This document shows, in pieces, positions 42,149 through 53,072 of a stretch of 64,000 nucleotides of DNA. Under the pieces are notes generated by a model. It saw only the letters and a list, made by a program, of their open reading frames with translations, ran no database searches and was not told the DNA's origin. Source of the DNA: Cryobacterium soli (GTDB lineage: Bacteria > Actinomycetota > Actinomycetes > Actinomycetales > Microbacteriaceae). Each line of letters starts with the position of its first letter. Position 1 is the stretch's first letter. Where the stretch lies: positions 1-64,000 of the forward strand of contig NZ_CP030033.1 of NCBI RefSeq assembly GCF_003611035.1, read 5' to 3'. The translations under genes were made by a program, and so were the position numbers.

Positions 42149-43102
42149 ATGGAACCCAAGCTCGGCTACGGCTGGACGGAAGACAAGATCGGCGACCTCA
42201 CCGGTGTCACCGCGATCGTGACAGGCGCCAACTCCGGTCTCGGCTTCGTGACCGCTGCGCAGCTCGCCGCGCACGGCGCATCAGTGACGCTGGCCGTGCG
42301 CGACGCCGCCAGGGGAGAGGCCGCCGTCGAACGGATGCGCGACCGTCTGCCCGACGCCGACCTGGCGGTGGGTGTGCTCGACCTGGCCAGCCTCGACTCG
42401 ATCGCGGCGTTCGCCGGCCGGTTCGCGGACAGCACCGGACGGCTGGACCTGCTGGTCAACAACGCCGGGGTGATGAACCTGCCCCAGCGGCAGACCGCTG
42501 ACGGTTTCGAGATGCAGTTCGGCACCAACCACCTCGGCCACTTCGCGCTCACCGGGCGGCTTCTGCCGCTGCTCACGACGAGCCCGGATGCGCGCGTGGT
42601 CACGCTGTCCTCCACCGTGCACCGCATCGGAAAGATGAACTTCGACGACCTGATGGGCGCGAAGCGCTACCGGGCGTGGCCGGCGTACGGGCAGAGCAAG
42701 CTCGCGAACCTGCTGTTCACGAGCGAGTTGCAGCGACGGGCGACGGCCGCGAAAGCACCGCTGCGGGCCATGGCGGCGCACCCGGGATTCGCGCTCACGA
42801 ACCTGCAGAGCACGGGACCGGCCATGCGCGGAGCCAAGACCACGACACGGCGGGCCCGGTTCATGGCCGCGCTCACCCGTGAACTCGCCCAGCCGGCGGT
42901 GTGGGGCGCCCTGCCGACGCTGTACGCGGCAACGGTGCCCGGCCTGGCCGGCAACTCGTTCGTGGGTCCGGAGGGGTTCGGGCAGCAGCATGGGCATCCG
43001 GTGCCGGTGACCCGCTCCAAGCGCGCCCAGAACACCGAGGACGCCCGGAGGCTCTGGACCGTAAGCGAACGCCTGACCGGCGTCACCTACGCCTTCGCCT
43101 GA
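42149..43102 (+). CDS. Short-chain dehydrogenase/reductase
   Basis: A 317-residue classical SDR of the retinol-dehydrogenase-like group: VTGANSGLGFVTAAQLAAHG, NNAGVMNLPQ, and AYGQSKLANLL containing YxxxK. It begins 3 bp after the ldh stop, so it is in the same transcript. Substrate not predictable. Confidence 0.9.
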   Translation: MEPKLGYGWTEDKIGDLTGVTAIVTGANSGLGFVTAAQLAAHGASVTLAVRDAARGEAAVERMRDRLPDADLAVGVLDLASLDSIAAFAGRFADSTGRLDLLVNNAGVMNLPQRQTADGFEMQFGTNHLGHFALTGRLLPLLTTSPDARVVTLSSTVHRIGKMNFDDLMGAKRYRAWPAYGQSKLANLLFTSELQRRATAAKAPLRAMAAHPGFALTNLQSTGPAMRGAKTTTRRARFMAALTRELAQPAVWGALPTLYAATVPGLAGNSFVGPEGFGQQHGHPVPVTRSKRAQNTEDARRLWTVSERLTGVTYAFA

Positions 43103-43126
43103 GGCAACGAGCGTGTCACACTCCGA

Positions 43127-43190
43127 AACTGTTGCCGGTCCGGACATCTGCGCCCGGTACGCCGGACGCAGATGTCCGGATGGGGAACAG
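43127..43190. repeat. Hairpin repeat element, copy 1
   Basis: AACTGTTGCC then CCGGACATCTGCG and its complement around a short loop, then GGGGAACAG. Lies between the SDR gene and the leftward tRNA-Gly gene, where a bidirectional terminator would be expected. A second copy is at 49948-50018. Confidence 0.8.
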
Positions 43191-43212
43191 TAGCCGTGTG
43201 GGCGGCGCGATC

Positions 43213-43286
43213 TGGAGGGGATGACGGGAATCGAACCCGCGCCATCAGTTTGGAAAACTGAGGCTCTACCATTGAGCTACATCCCC
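43213..43286 (-). tRNA. tRNA-Gly (TCC anticodon)
   Basis: Acceptor GGGGATG/CATCCCC, anticodon stem TCAGT/ACTGA around TTTCCAA, T arm GCGGGTTCGATTCCCGT; the 3' CCA is encoded. Confidence 0.94.
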
Positions 43287-43504
43287 ATGTGCAACGTGTA
43301 GCGGCACTCGAATATCGTAGTACAGGTTTCGGCGAACGTTTTCCCGCAGGCCCCCAGCCGCACCGAAATCGGCCCGGGAACGGGCCTTGAATGTGTTCAG
43401 GGACACCCCGGGCTTCGGGTCGTGCACTAGACTGACGGAGGTCAATCCGCCTGTCGTGTGAGTCTGCGCGCCAAGCTGGTGGCCCCAACGGGTGAGATGA
43501 CATC

Positions 43505-43581
43505 CGGGGCGTAGCTCAGCTTGGTAGAGCGCTCGGTTTGGGACCGAGAGGTCGCAGGTTCGAATCCTGTCGCCCCGACCA
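43505..43581 (+). tRNA. tRNA-Pro (TGG anticodon)
   Basis: Acceptor CGGGGCG/CGCCCCG, anticodon stem CTCGG/CCGAG around TTTGGGA, T arm GCAGGTTCGAATCCTGT; CCA is encoded. It lies 53 bp before trigger factor. Confidence 0.95.
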
Positions 43582-43634
43582 TCACCCCCCTGAACATCTG
43601 ACGAACATAACTGTCGAACACAGGAGATTTAAAC

Positions 43635-45023
43635 GTGAAGTCCACGGTCGAAAAGCTGAGCCCCACACGCGCCAAGGTCACCATCTCGGTGACCCCTGAG
43701 GAGCTGAAGCCCAGCATCACCCACGCCTACGGGCACATTGCCGAGGACATCAACATCCCCGGCTTCCGCAAGGGCAAGGTTCCGCCGCCCATCATCGACC
43801 AGCGTGTCGGTAAGTCCGCCGTGCTGGAGCACGCCGTCAACGAGAGCCTGGACGGTTTCTACCGCAAGGCCGTCGACGAGCACAAGCTGCGCCCGCTCGG
43901 CCGCCCCGAGGCCGACATCGTCGAATGGCCCAGCGACAAGGACTTCTCCGGCGACCTGCTGCTGGCCATCGAGGTCGACGTGCGCCCCGAGATCGACCTG
44001 CCCGCCTACGAGGGCCTCAAGCTCACCGTGGACGCGGTGGACATCTCCGATGACGAGGTCACCGAGGAACTCAACACCCTGCGCAGCCGCTTCGGCACGC
44101 TGATCACTGTCGACCGCCCCGCCACCACCGGTGACTTCGCGCAGATCGACCTCGTCGCATCCGTCAACGGTGTCGAGGTCGACAACGCCAGCGGCATCTC
44201 CTACGAGGTCGGCTCCGGCGACCTCATCGAGGGCATCGACGAAGCGCTCGAGTCCCTCACCGCCGGTGAGACCACCACCTTCGCGTCGAAGCTGCTCGGC
44301 GGCGACCACGAGGGCGAGACCGCTGAGATCACCGTGACCGTCATCGCCGTCAAGGAGCGCGAGCTTCCCACCGCCGACGACGACTTCGCTCAGATCGCCA
44401 GCGAGTTCGACACCATCGCCGAGCTCACCGAGAGCCTCAAGGCTCAGGTCGGCCGCTCCAAGGTCTTCGGCCAGGGCAACCAGGCCCGCGAGCTGCTCAT
44501 CGAGCAGCTGCTCTCGTCCGTCGAGGTCCCCATCCCCGAAGCGATCATCGCCGACGAGGTGCACCGTCACCTCGAGGGCGAGAACCGCCTCGAAGACGAG
44601 ACCCACCGCGCCGAGGTCACCGAAGCCAGCGAGAAGACCTTCCGCCAGCAGATCCTCCTCGACACCATCGCCGAGGCCGAGAAGGTCAAGGTCAGCCAGG
44701 ACGAGCTCACCCAGTACCTGATCCAGGGTGCCTCGCAGTACGGCATGGACCCGAGCGAATTCGTTCAGGCCCTGTCCGGCAACGGCCAGATCCCCTCCAT
44801 GGTCGCCGAGGTCGCCCGCAACAAGGCCCTCGCCATCGCCCTGGGCAAGGCCGAGGTCACCGACTCCAACGGTGCCGTCGTCGACCTGTCCGAGTTCACG
44901 GCCGTCGTCGACGACGAGCCGGCAGCGGATGAGACCACCGACGAGGCAGCTTCTGACGAAGCCGTCGAGGAGGCACCGGCCGCCGAGGCGAAGCCCAAGA
45001 AGAAGGCTGCAGCCAAGAAGTAG
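43635..45023 (+). CDS. tig: Trigger factor (ribosome-associated chaperone and PPIase)
   Basis: A 462-residue chaperone at the ribosomal exit tunnel. The ribosome-binding signature is in [21 protein letters not shown]; the FKBP-like PPIase domain covers about residues 160-245 ([26 protein letters not shown]) and the C-terminal helical arm follows. An acidic/Ala-rich tail ends in KKKAAAKK. Genes for ClpP and ClpX lie downstream, the usual order. Confidence 0.96.
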   Translation: MKSTVEKLSPTRAKVTISVTPEELKPSITHAYGHIAEDINIPGFRKGKVPPPIIDQRVGKSAVLEHAVNESLDGFYRKAVDEHKLRPLGRPEADIVEWPSDKDFSGDLLLAIEVDVRPEIDLPAYEGLKLTVDAVDISDDEVTEELNTLRSRFGTLITVDRPATTGDFAQIDLVASVNGVEVDNASGISYEVGSGDLIEGIDEALESLTAGETTTFASKLLGGDHEGETAEITVTVIAVKERELPTADDDFAQIASEFDTIAELTESLKAQVGRSKVFGQGNQARELLIEQLLSSVEVPIPEAIIADEVHRHLEGENRLEDETHRAEVTEASEKTFRQQILLDTIAEAEKVKVSQDELTQYLIQGASQYGMDPSEFVQALSGNGQIPSMVAEVARNKALAIALGKAEVTDSNGAVVDLSEFTAVVDDEPAADETTDEAASDEAVEEAPAAEAKPKKKAAAKK

Positions 45024-45042
45024 TATCCCGCCCTCCGGGCGA

Positions 45043-45080
45043 AGAACGGGTCGGTTGTCCACGGACAGCCGGCCCGTTCT
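45043..45080 (+). terminator. Hairpin after tig, possible terminator or attenuator
   Basis: AGAACGGG...GTCC pairs with GGACAGCCGGCCCGTTCT over about 16 bp with two G-U pairs. No T-run follows, so termination may be partial. Confidence 0.5.
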
Positions 45081-45185
45081 GCGTACCGGGTCCAGCGCTG
45101 AATCTGCCGAGGGCGAACACAGCCTTTCCCGCGCGTTGGACCCTATAGATTCATTCCTGAAGCGACAAGTGAAACGGAGCGCGAC

Positions 45186-45785
45186 ATGGCCGAAATGGCA
45201 CTTACACCCGGCGTTTTTGACCGGCTGCTTAACGACCGCATTATCTGGCTCGGCTCAGAAGTGCGCGACGACAACGCCAACGAGATTTGTGCCAAGATCC
45301 TGCTGCTCGCAGCAGAAGACTCTCAGCGGGACATCTTCCTCTACATCAACTCACCCGGCGGATCGATCACCGCCGGCATGGCCATCTACGACACCATGAA
45401 GTTCGTGTCGAACGACATCGTCACCGTGGGAATCGGGCTGGCGGCGTCCATGGGCCAGTTCCTGCTGTCCTCCGGCACCAAGGGCAAGCGGTACATCACC
45501 CCGAACGCCCGGGTGCTGCTGCACCAGCCGTCCGGCGGATTCGGTGGCACGGCCGCAGACATCCAGACCCAGGCCAAGGTCATCCTGGACATGAAGAAGC
45601 GCATGGCAGAGCTCACCGCCGAGCAGACCGGCAAGTCGGTCGAGCAGATTCTCATCGACAACGACCGCGACAACTGGTTCACCGCCCAGGAGGCTCTGGA
45701 CTACGGTTTCGTCGACCACCTGCGCAAATCTGCGACGGAAGTGGTCGGCGGCGGCGGCACCGACGACTCAGTGAACAAGAAGTAG
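45186..45785 (+). CDS. clpP: ATP-dependent Clp protease proteolytic subunit (first paralogue)
   Basis: A 199-residue serine peptidase. The catalytic serine is in [13 protein letters not shown], the histidine in LLHQPSGG, and an aspartate in IDNDRDNW. The N-terminal region is short. It is followed 12 bp later by a second clpP, the actinobacterial arrangement in which two different ClpP rings form one mixed tetradecamer. Confidence 0.95.
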   Translation: MAEMALTPGVFDRLLNDRIIWLGSEVRDDNANEICAKILLLAAEDSQRDIFLYINSPGGSITAGMAIYDTMKFVSNDIVTVGIGLAASMGQFLLSSGTKGKRYITPNARVLLHQPSGGFGGTAADIQTQAKVILDMKKRMAELTAEQTGKSVEQILIDNDRDNWFTAQEALDYGFVDHLRKSATEVVGGGGTDDSVNKK

Positions 45786-45797
45786 GACGGGCAGATC

Positions 45798-46484
45798 ATG
45801 GAATTCACCAACTTTGGCCACGGTGCCAGCGGAATGAACGCCGGCGGACTGGCTCCGCAGGCGCCCGAGTCGCGCTACATCCTCCCCACCTTCGAGGAAC
45901 GCACCGCCTACGGCTACAAGCGGCAGGACCCGTACGCCAAGCTCTTCGAGGACCGCATCATCTTCCTCGGCGTGCAGGTTGACGACGCATCCGCCGACGA
46001 CGTCATGGCCCAGCTTCTCGTTCTCGAGAGCCAGGACCCCGATCGCGACATCGTGATGTACATCAACTCGCCCGGTGGCTCGTTCACCGCCATGACGGCG
46101 ATCTACGACACCATGCAGTACATCCGTCCGCACATCCAGACGGTCTGCCTCGGCCAGGCGGCGTCCGCCGCTGCCGTGCTGCTGGCCGGTGGCACGCCGG
46201 GCAAGCGCCTCGCGCTGCCCAACGCCCGCATCCTCATCCACCAGCCCTCGGCCGGAGGCCAGGGTGGCGGCCAGGCATCCGACATCGAGATCCAGGCAGC
46301 CGAGATCCAGCGGATGCGCGAATGGCTCGAAGAGACTCTGGCCCACCACTCCAACCGCAGCCAGGAGCAGGTGCACAAGGACATCGACCGCGACAAGATC
46401 CTCGGTGCGCCCGAGGCGCTCGAGTACGGTCTGATCGACCAGATCCTGACCAGCCGGAAGAACGTTCCGACGCTCGTCAAGTAA
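45798..46484 (+). CDS. clpP: ATP-dependent Clp protease proteolytic subunit (second paralogue)
   Basis: A 228-residue paralogue with catalytic serine in [12 protein letters not shown], histidine in LIHQPSAGG and aspartate in DIDRDKI. A 30-residue N-terminal extension rich in Gly and Ala is typical of the second actinobacterial ClpP, which contacts the Clp ATPase. It is probably co-transcribed with the first. Confidence 0.95.
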   Translation: MEFTNFGHGASGMNAGGLAPQAPESRYILPTFEERTAYGYKRQDPYAKLFEDRIIFLGVQVDDASADDVMAQLLVLESQDPDRDIVMYINSPGGSFTAMTAIYDTMQYIRPHIQTVCLGQAASAAAVLLAGGTPGKRLALPNARILIHQPSAGGQGGGQASDIEIQAAEIQRMREWLEETLAHHSNRSQEQVHKDIDRDKILGAPEALEYGLIDQILTSRKNVPTLVK

Positions 46485-46526
46485 CGTCGGGCGCCGGGCA
46501 TCCGCTCGGCACCCGGTTGTTCCGGG

Positions 46527-46563
46527 AACGGCGCGCTGCCTTCGGGCGGCGCGCCGTTTCGCT
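46527..46563 (+). terminator. Terminator between clpP and clpX
   Basis: A 14-bp stem AACGGCGCGCTGCC / GGCGGCGCGCCGTT with one G-U pair around a TTCG tetraloop, followed by TTCGCTTT. It suggests that clpX is mostly transcribed separately. Confidence 0.75.
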
Positions 46564-46639
46564 TTGTGGCTGGGTGCACCTATCTGTCACACGCACCAGC
46601 TAGGCTCGTTTCAGCGTCATTGATGGAGGAGGCTCACGG

Positions 46640-47920
<1,281 letters not shown>

Positions 47921-47941
47921 GCCGCCCGGCACTCGATCATG

Positions 47942-47972
47942 AACCGCCCCCGATTATTCGGGGGCGGTTTTG
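47942..47972 (+). terminator. Rho-independent terminator after clpX
   Basis: A 12-bp stem AACCGCCCCCGA / TCGGGGGCGGTT with a TTAT loop and a TTTT tail. Confidence 0.88.
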
Positions 47973-48111
47973 CGTTCTGCGGTTCACGTCCCCGCCGGGC
48001 GACTGGTCCCATTCCCGACGACTGCATCCGGTGTCCCGCGACAGTGTGTCCGCAGGGGGCCCGTCGCGGCTCAATACGCACCAATCATGGTCGTCGCACG
48101 ATGAACACAAG

Positions 48112-48140
48112 TTGACAGGACGCGATCGAGGATATCTAAT
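48112..48140 (+). promoter_or_regulatory. Promoter for GntR-type regulator, apparently leaderless transcript
   Basis: TTGACA at 48112-48117, a 17-bp spacer, then TCTAAT at 48135-48140. The expected start of transcription lies at or within a base or two of the ATG at 48148, which has no ribosome binding site, so the mRNA is probably leaderless. The -10 is flanked by AT-rich palindromic bases (AATATATT) that could hold an operator. Confidence 0.65.
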
Positions 48141-48147
48141 ATATTGC

Positions 48148-48825
48148 ATGCCGGTTCCCGTGCCTGATGCCTCCCACCGTCCTGCCTCACTGCGCGACTA
48201 CGCCTACGAGTCGCTCCGCACCGCTATCGTGGACGGCACGCTGGCACCCGGGGAGAAGCTGCGGGATACAGAATTGGAGTCCTGGCTCGGAGTGAGCCGC
48301 ACGCCGATCCGGGAAGCCATCGCACGGCTGGAGACGGCGGGCCTGGTGCGCACGGAGCGCGCGCGGCAGACGGTTGTGGCCCCGCTGGATGAACGCACCG
48401 CTCTGAACGCCCAGGCTATCGCCGCCTCGCTGCACGAGCTCGCGGCGCGGGAGGCCGTCGCCCAACTCACAAGGGCCGATCTCGACCTGATGACCGCCGC
48501 CAATGCCCGGTTCCGGGTGGCCCTCGCCGCCAACGACGTGGCCGCCGCCATAGCCGCGGACGACGACTTCCACGCGGTCGCCGTGCGCGCCAGCGCCAAC
48601 GAGCTGCTGCCCGTGCTGCTCGAACAGGTGACCCCCACCCTGCGCAGGCTGGAGCGCGCCCGGTTCGGCTCGCTGGCCGGGCGTGCGTCGGTGGCCGACC
48701 ACGACCGGATCATCGCCCTGTGTGCGGCCGGCCGGGCCGACGAGGCCGGCACGGCCGTGCGGGAGAACTGGCTCACCCTGGGCCGGATGCTCGCCACCGC
48801 ACACGCCGCGGATCCTGCCGGCTGA
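48148..48825 (+). CDS. GntR-family transcriptional regulator, FCD-like
   Basis: A 225-residue regulator. The winged helix begins [21 protein letters not shown] and continues with [22 protein letters not shown]; the C-terminal all-helical domain ([35 protein letters not shown]) is the FCD type, binding small organic acids. It is transcribed toward, and 77 bp from, the ACC deaminase gene, so that gene is the likely target, with autoregulation through the AT-rich promoter. Confidence 0.9.
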   Translation: MPVPVPDASHRPASLRDYAYESLRTAIVDGTLAPGEKLRDTELESWLGVSRTPIREAIARLETAGLVRTERARQTVVAPLDERTALNAQAIAASLHELAAREAVAQLTRADLDLMTAANARFRVALAANDVAAAIAADDDFHAVAVRASANELLPVLLEQVTPTLRRLERARFGSLAGRASVADHDRIIALCAAGRADEAGTAVRENWLTLGRMLATAHAADPAG

Positions 48826-48902
48826 GCCGCGACGTGCCGGCTCACGTCCGGCCCATCACCCTCTCTTCCTTTCACTCCCACCCGACCAGACCAAAGGACC
48901 CC

Positions 48903-49925
48903 ATGGCACTGCGCGATTTTCCCCGTCACCCGCTCACCTTCGGCCCGAGCCCGATTCATCCGCTTGACCGGCTGAGCGATCACCTGGGTGGCGCCCGGAT
49001 CTGGGCCAAGCGTGAAGACGTCAATAGCGGGCTGGCCTTCGGCGGCAACAAGACCCGCAAGCTCGAATACCTCATCCCCGAGGCCCTGGCCCAGGGCGCA
49101 GACACCCTGGTCTCGATCGGCGGCATCCAGTCAAACCACACCCGGCAGGTGGCCGCGGTGGCCGCGCACCTCGGACTCAAGGCAGTGCTCGTGCAGGAAC
49201 AGTGGGTGGACTGGCCGGACAGCGTCAACGACAGAGTCGGCAACATCCTGCTCTCCCGGCTCACCGGCGCGGATGTGCGTATCTCCGCCGACGGCTTCGG
49301 GATCGGCTTCAAGGACTCCTGGACGCAGGCCATAGCCGATGTCGAGGCGTCGGGCGGCACGCCGTACCCCATCCCCGCCGGCGCCTCCGACCACCGGCTG
49401 GGCGGTCTCGGATTCGCCAACTGGGCCCACGAGGTCGCCGAGCAGGAGGCCGCGCAGGGCGTCTTCTTCGACACCATTGTGGTGTGCAGCGTCACGGGGT
49501 CCACTCACGCGGGCATGATCGCCGGATTCGCCGATCTGGAGGCCAACTTCGGCGGTCGCCGGCGCCGGGTCATCGGCATCGACGCCTCCGCCAAGATCGA
49601 GGCGACGCGCGAGCAGGTCGCCCGCATCGCCCGCAGCACCGCGGAGCTCATCGGTGTTGGCCGGCCGATCGGCGATGACGAGATCACCGTGCTCGAGGGC
49701 TGGGCCGGAGACTACTACGGGATCCCCGTCGAGTCGACGAACGCCGCCATCCGCCTCACCGCGAGCCTGGAGGGCGTGATCATCGACCCGGTCTACGAGG
49801 GGAAGTCGATGGCCGGCTTGATCGATCTGGTGGGCTCCGGTGACATCGGTCCGGACAGCACGGTGCTCTACGCCCACCTGGGCGGGCAGCCCGCCATCAA
49901 CGCCTACAGCGCGCTGTACCACTGA
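48903..49925 (+). CDS. acdS: 1-aminocyclopropane-1-carboxylate (ACC) deaminase
   Basis: A 340-residue PLP enzyme cleaving ACC to 2-oxobutyrate and ammonia. The PLP lysine is Lys50 in [41 protein letters not shown] and [15 protein letters not shown] follow. The residues that separate ACC deaminase from D-cysteine desulfhydrase appear to be the deaminase type: a glutamate in YGIPVESTN and a leucine in AHLGG. ATG 48903 has AAAGGA 5 bp upstream. ACC deaminase lets bacteria use the plant ethylene precursor. Confidence 0.88.
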   Translation: MALRDFPRHPLTFGPSPIHPLDRLSDHLGGARIWAKREDVNSGLAFGGNKTRKLEYLIPEALAQGADTLVSIGGIQSNHTRQVAAVAAHLGLKAVLVQEQWVDWPDSVNDRVGNILLSRLTGADVRISADGFGIGFKDSWTQAIADVEASGGTPYPIPAGASDHRLGGLGFANWAHEVAEQEAAQGVFFDTIVVCSVTGSTHAGMIAGFADLEANFGGRRRRVIGIDASAKIEATREQVARIARSTAELIGVGRPIGDDEITVLEGWAGDYYGIPVESTNAAIRLTASLEGVIIDPVYEGKSMAGLIDLVGSGDIGPDSTVLYAHLGGQPAINAYSALYH

Positions 49926-49947
49926 GCCGCATCTGCCGAACAGCGCA

Positions 49948-50018
49948 CAACTGTTGCCACTGCGGACATCTGCGGCCGGCGTACCGGCCGCAGATGTCCG
50001 CACGGGGAACAGCTGTTG
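49948..50018. repeat. Hairpin repeat element, copy 2
   Basis: Same layout as copy 1 at 43127: CAACTGTTGCC, then TGCGGACATCTGCGGCCGG and its complement, then GGGGAACAG. The inner stem is 19 bp and perfect. It lies between the convergent acdS and M3 peptidase genes. Confidence 0.82.
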
Positions 50019-50076
50019 GGAGCGAGTGGGGACGGGCGCGACGGGGGAGCCGGAGCGCCCGAGGCCGTGCGGGCGG

Positions 50077-52122
50077 CTAGTTGAGGCCCCGGCGGTCGAG
50101 GAGCGGCTGGATGTGAGCGTCGCGGCCTCGGAAGTCCCGGTACGCGGCCAGTGGGTCACCGCTGCCGCCCACGCCCAGCAGCCGGGCGCGGAACCTGTCG
50201 CCGTTGGCCCGGGTGAGGCCGCCGTTCTCGGTGAACCAGGCCACGGTGTCGGCGTCGAGCACCTCGCTCCAGATATAGGAGTAGTAGCCGGCGTCGTAGC
50301 CGCCGGAAAAGGTATGGGCGAAGTAGGTGCTCGAGTAGCGGGTGGGCACGGCGGGGTTGTCGAGCCCGACCGCGGCCAACGCGGCGGACTCGAACGCGGC
50401 CACATCCGTCACGGTGTCGTCGGCGCTGATGCGGTGCCAGGCCTGGTCGAGAAGTGCCGCGGCGAGGTACTCGCTGGTGGAGAAGCCCTCGTTGAAGGTG
50501 GCGGATTCACGGATGCGGTCCACGAGCTCCTGGGGCATGGCCTCGCCGGTGCGATAGTGCCTGGCGTAGTTCTCCAGAACTTCAGGCCAGAGCATCCACA
50601 TCTCGTTGACCTGGCTGGGGAACTCGACGAAGTCGCGGTAGACGTTGGTGCCGGAAAACCGCGGATAGGTCACCCGGGCGAACAAGCCGTGCAGGGCATG
50701 GCCGAATTCGTGGAAGAGCGTGTTCACCTCGTCGAAGCTGAGCAGGGTGGGGGAGCCGGCGGCCGGCTTGGCCACGTTGAGGTTGTTGGTCACGATGGTC
50801 GGGGTGCCCAGCAGGCTGGACTGGGAGACGAGTGAGTTCATCCAGGCCCCGCCACGCTTGGAATCGCGGGTGTAGAAGTCGGCGATGTACAGTCCGACCG
50901 GGCTGCCGTCCTCGTCGGCGACCTCGAAGACCCGCGCCTCCGGGTTCCAGGCCGTCAGGTCGGGACGCTCGGTGAACGTGACGCCGTACAGCCGGGTGGC
51001 GGCGTAGAAGACGCCGTCCTTCAGCACGCGTTCCAATTCGAAGTACGGCCGCATGGCGCTCGTGTCCACATCGAACGTCGCCTGGCGCACCTTCTCGGTG
51101 TAGAACGCCCAGTCCCAGGCAGCCAGGTCGAAGTCGGCGCCGGACTCGCGCACCGCCGCCTGCAACGCCTGCTGCTCGGACTGTGCGTTACGTGCTGCCG
51201 CGGGGGCGAGCCGCCCGAGCATGTCGGCGACGGCCTCGGGAGACTTCGCCGTCTCATCCGCCGTGACGTACGCGGCGTGACTGTCGAAACCGAGCAGGCG
51301 GGCCCGCCGGGCGCGCAGCCGGGTGATCTCGAGCACCAGGTCGCGGTTGTCGTGCTCGCCGCCACGGATGCCGCGGGCCCGCGACGCCGTGAGCAGGCGT
51401 TCCCGCACGGCCCGGTTGCTCAGCGACGCGAGGTACGGGTGGCTGGTGGGCAGCACCAGGGTGATGACGTGCTTTCCGGTGAGACCGCGCTCCCTGGCCG
51501 CCTCCGCAGCGGCCGAGATCTCGCCGTCGCCGAGGCCGTCGAGCTCCGCCACATCGTCGATGACGACGGCGAGGTCATTGGTGTCGGCGAGCAGGTTCTT
51601 CTCGAACCGGGTGGTGAGGGTGGACAGCCGCATGTTCAGCTCGCGCAGTGTGTCCTTGTCGGCGTCGGACAGTCCAGCCCCGGAGAGGGTGTACTCGGTG
51701 TAGTACCGCTCGAGAAGATAGGCGGTCTCCGGGGCCAGGCCCAGCGCGTCCCTGCGCTCATAGAGGTCGGCGATTCGCGCGTACAGGGCCCTGTCGAGAC
51801 GGATGGCGTCGGTGTGCGCCGCAAGCAGCGGAGCGAGCTCTTCCTCGAGGGCGGTACCGAAGTCGGTGGAGTCGGACGAGCTGAGCGAGAAGAACACCGT
51901 GGCCACGCGCGTGAGCACCTGGCCGCTCCGCTCGAGGGCGACGAGGGTGTTCTCGATGGTCGGGTCTGCCGGATCCTGGGTGATGGCGGCGACCTCGGCG
52001 AGTTGCTCGGCCATGCCGGCGTCGAACGCCGGGCGGTAGTGCTCGTCGCGAATCTCCGCGAACGGTGGCAGCTGGTACGGCAGGGTGCTGGGAGCGAGGA
52101 ACGGATTCGAGGGGACGGCCAT
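50077..52122 (-). CDS. M3 family metallopeptidase (peptidyl-dipeptidase Dcp/oligopeptidase A type)
   Basis: A 681-residue zinc peptidase with the thimet oligopeptidase fold. The zinc site is LFHEFGHALHG, and the downstream glutamate segment FVEFPSQVNEMWML is present; the N-terminal SNPFLAPSTLPYQLPPF and the Tyr/His-rich TYFAHTFSGGYDAGYYSYIWSE, seen as FSGGYDAGYYSYIW, match Dcp/PrlC. It degrades short peptides in the cytoplasm. Confidence 0.93.
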   Translation of the reverse strand: MAVPSNPFLAPSTLPYQLPPFAEIRDEHYRPAFDAGMAEQLAEVAAITQDPADPTIENTLVALERSGQVLTRVATVFFSLSSSDSTDFGTALEEELAPLLAAHTDAIRLDRALYARIADLYERRDALGLAPETAYLLERYYTEYTLSGAGLSDADKDTLRELNMRLSTLTTRFEKNLLADTNDLAVVIDDVAELDGLGDGEISAAAEAARERGLTGKHVITLVLPTSHPYLASLSNRAVRERLLTASRARGIRGGEHDNRDLVLEITRLRARRARLLGFDSHAAYVTADETAKSPEAVADMLGRLAPAAARNAQSEQQALQAAVRESGADFDLAAWDWAFYTEKVRQATFDVDTSAMRPYFELERVLKDGVFYAATRLYGVTFTERPDLTAWNPEARVFEVADEDGSPVGLYIADFYTRDSKRGGAWMNSLVSQSSLLGTPTIVTNNLNVAKPAAGSPTLLSFDEVNTLFHEFGHALHGLFARVTYPRFSGTNVYRDFVEFPSQVNEMWMLWPEVLENYARHYRTGEAMPQELVDRIRESATFNEGFSTSEYLAAALLDQAWHRISADDTVTDVAAFESAALAAVGLDNPAVPTRYSSTYFAHTFSGGYDAGYYSYIWSEVLDADTVAWFTENGGLTRANGDRFRARLLGVGGSGDPLAAYRDFRGRDAHIQPLLDRRGLN

Positions 52123-52217
52123 CGCCCCAGCCTAGTGTCGGCTCGGGTGCGGGCGCCGGTGCGACCGGGAGTCGGCGCGCGGGTGCGGTGGGCGGCGCAC
52201 CGTCATAGGATCTGGCC

Positions 52218-53048
52218 ATGAACGACACCCCCGAGCGCCAGGAGACCGCCCCGCGAGACCTGCCCCCGCTCGGGCACGAACACCTGCAGAGGGTGCTCAC
52301 CTGGCGCACCGTGGAGAATTCGGCCGCCTACCTGGTGCCGCACCTGAGTCCAGGACTCAGCCTGCTCGATGTGATGTGCGGGCCGGGCACGGTGACGGTC
52401 GACCTGGGCCGCCGGCTCGCTCCCGGCCGGGTGATCGGACTGGACTCCTCGGCCACGGCGGTGGAGTACGCGGCCGGTCTCGCATTCGACGTGGGTCTGT
52501 CCAATACGAGCTTCCTGGTCGGCGATGTTCACGCTCTGCCGCTCGCCGACGCATCCGTGGACATCGTGCACGCCCACCAGGTGCTGCAACACGTCGATGA
52601 TCCCGTGGCGGCCGTGCGTGAGATGCGTCGGGTGCTGAGGCCCGGCGGCATCCTCGCCGCGCGCGACGCAGACTACGGGGGAGCCGCCTGGTACCCGAAA
52701 CTGCCGGCCCTGGCGATGTGGATGGCTGCGTACCGCGCGGTGCACACCATGAGCGGTGGCGACCCAGACGCCGGCCGGGCGCTCAAGGCCTGGGCACGGC
52801 AGGCAGGATTCGCCGAGGTCACCAGTAGCGCGTCGGTGTGGTGCTTCGCCTCGGAGGCCGAGCGGGAGTGGTGGGGAGAGTCCTGGGCGCAACGCGCCAC
52901 CGAGGCCGACTTCGTAGCCCAGGCCATCGAGGCCGGGGTGGCACGGTTGGCGGACCTGCAGGAGATCGGTTCCGGCTGGCGGCACTGGGCGCTGGATCCC
53001 GACGGCTGGTTCGTTCTCACGCACGGTGAGATCATCGCCGTACGGTAG
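52218..53048 (+). CDS. SAM-dependent methyltransferase (UbiE/class I)
   Basis: A 276-residue class I methyltransferase: motif I LLDVMCGPGTVTVDLG, then GLDSSATAVEYA and IVHAHQVLQHVDDPVAAVREM. The C-terminal 90 residues (WWGESWAQRATEADFVAQAIE) are typical of UbiE/COQ5-like actinobacterial enzymes. Substrate unknown. The next gene starts 24 bp downstream and the three following genes appear to be one unit. Confidence 0.88.
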   Translation: MNDTPERQETAPRDLPPLGHEHLQRVLTWRTVENSAAYLVPHLSPGLSLLDVMCGPGTVTVDLGRRLAPGRVIGLDSSATAVEYAAGLAFDVGLSNTSFLVGDVHALPLADASVDIVHAHQVLQHVDDPVAAVREMRRVLRPGGILAARDADYGGAAWYPKLPALAMWMAAYRAVHTMSGGDPDAGRALKAWARQAGFAEVTSSASVWCFASEAEREWWGESWAQRATEADFVAQAIEAGVARLADLQEIGSGWRHWALDPDGWFVLTHGEIIAVR

Positions 53049-53072
53049 CGTCGTGCGGTAGAAAGGGTGGTG

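Noticed and set aside
45081..45185. ClgR-type operator before clpP
   Set aside because: A CGCT and a GGCG half-site exist but their spacing does not fit the CGC-N-RGCG type consensus, so no site is claimed. A TATAGATT -10-like run is present but no clear -35.
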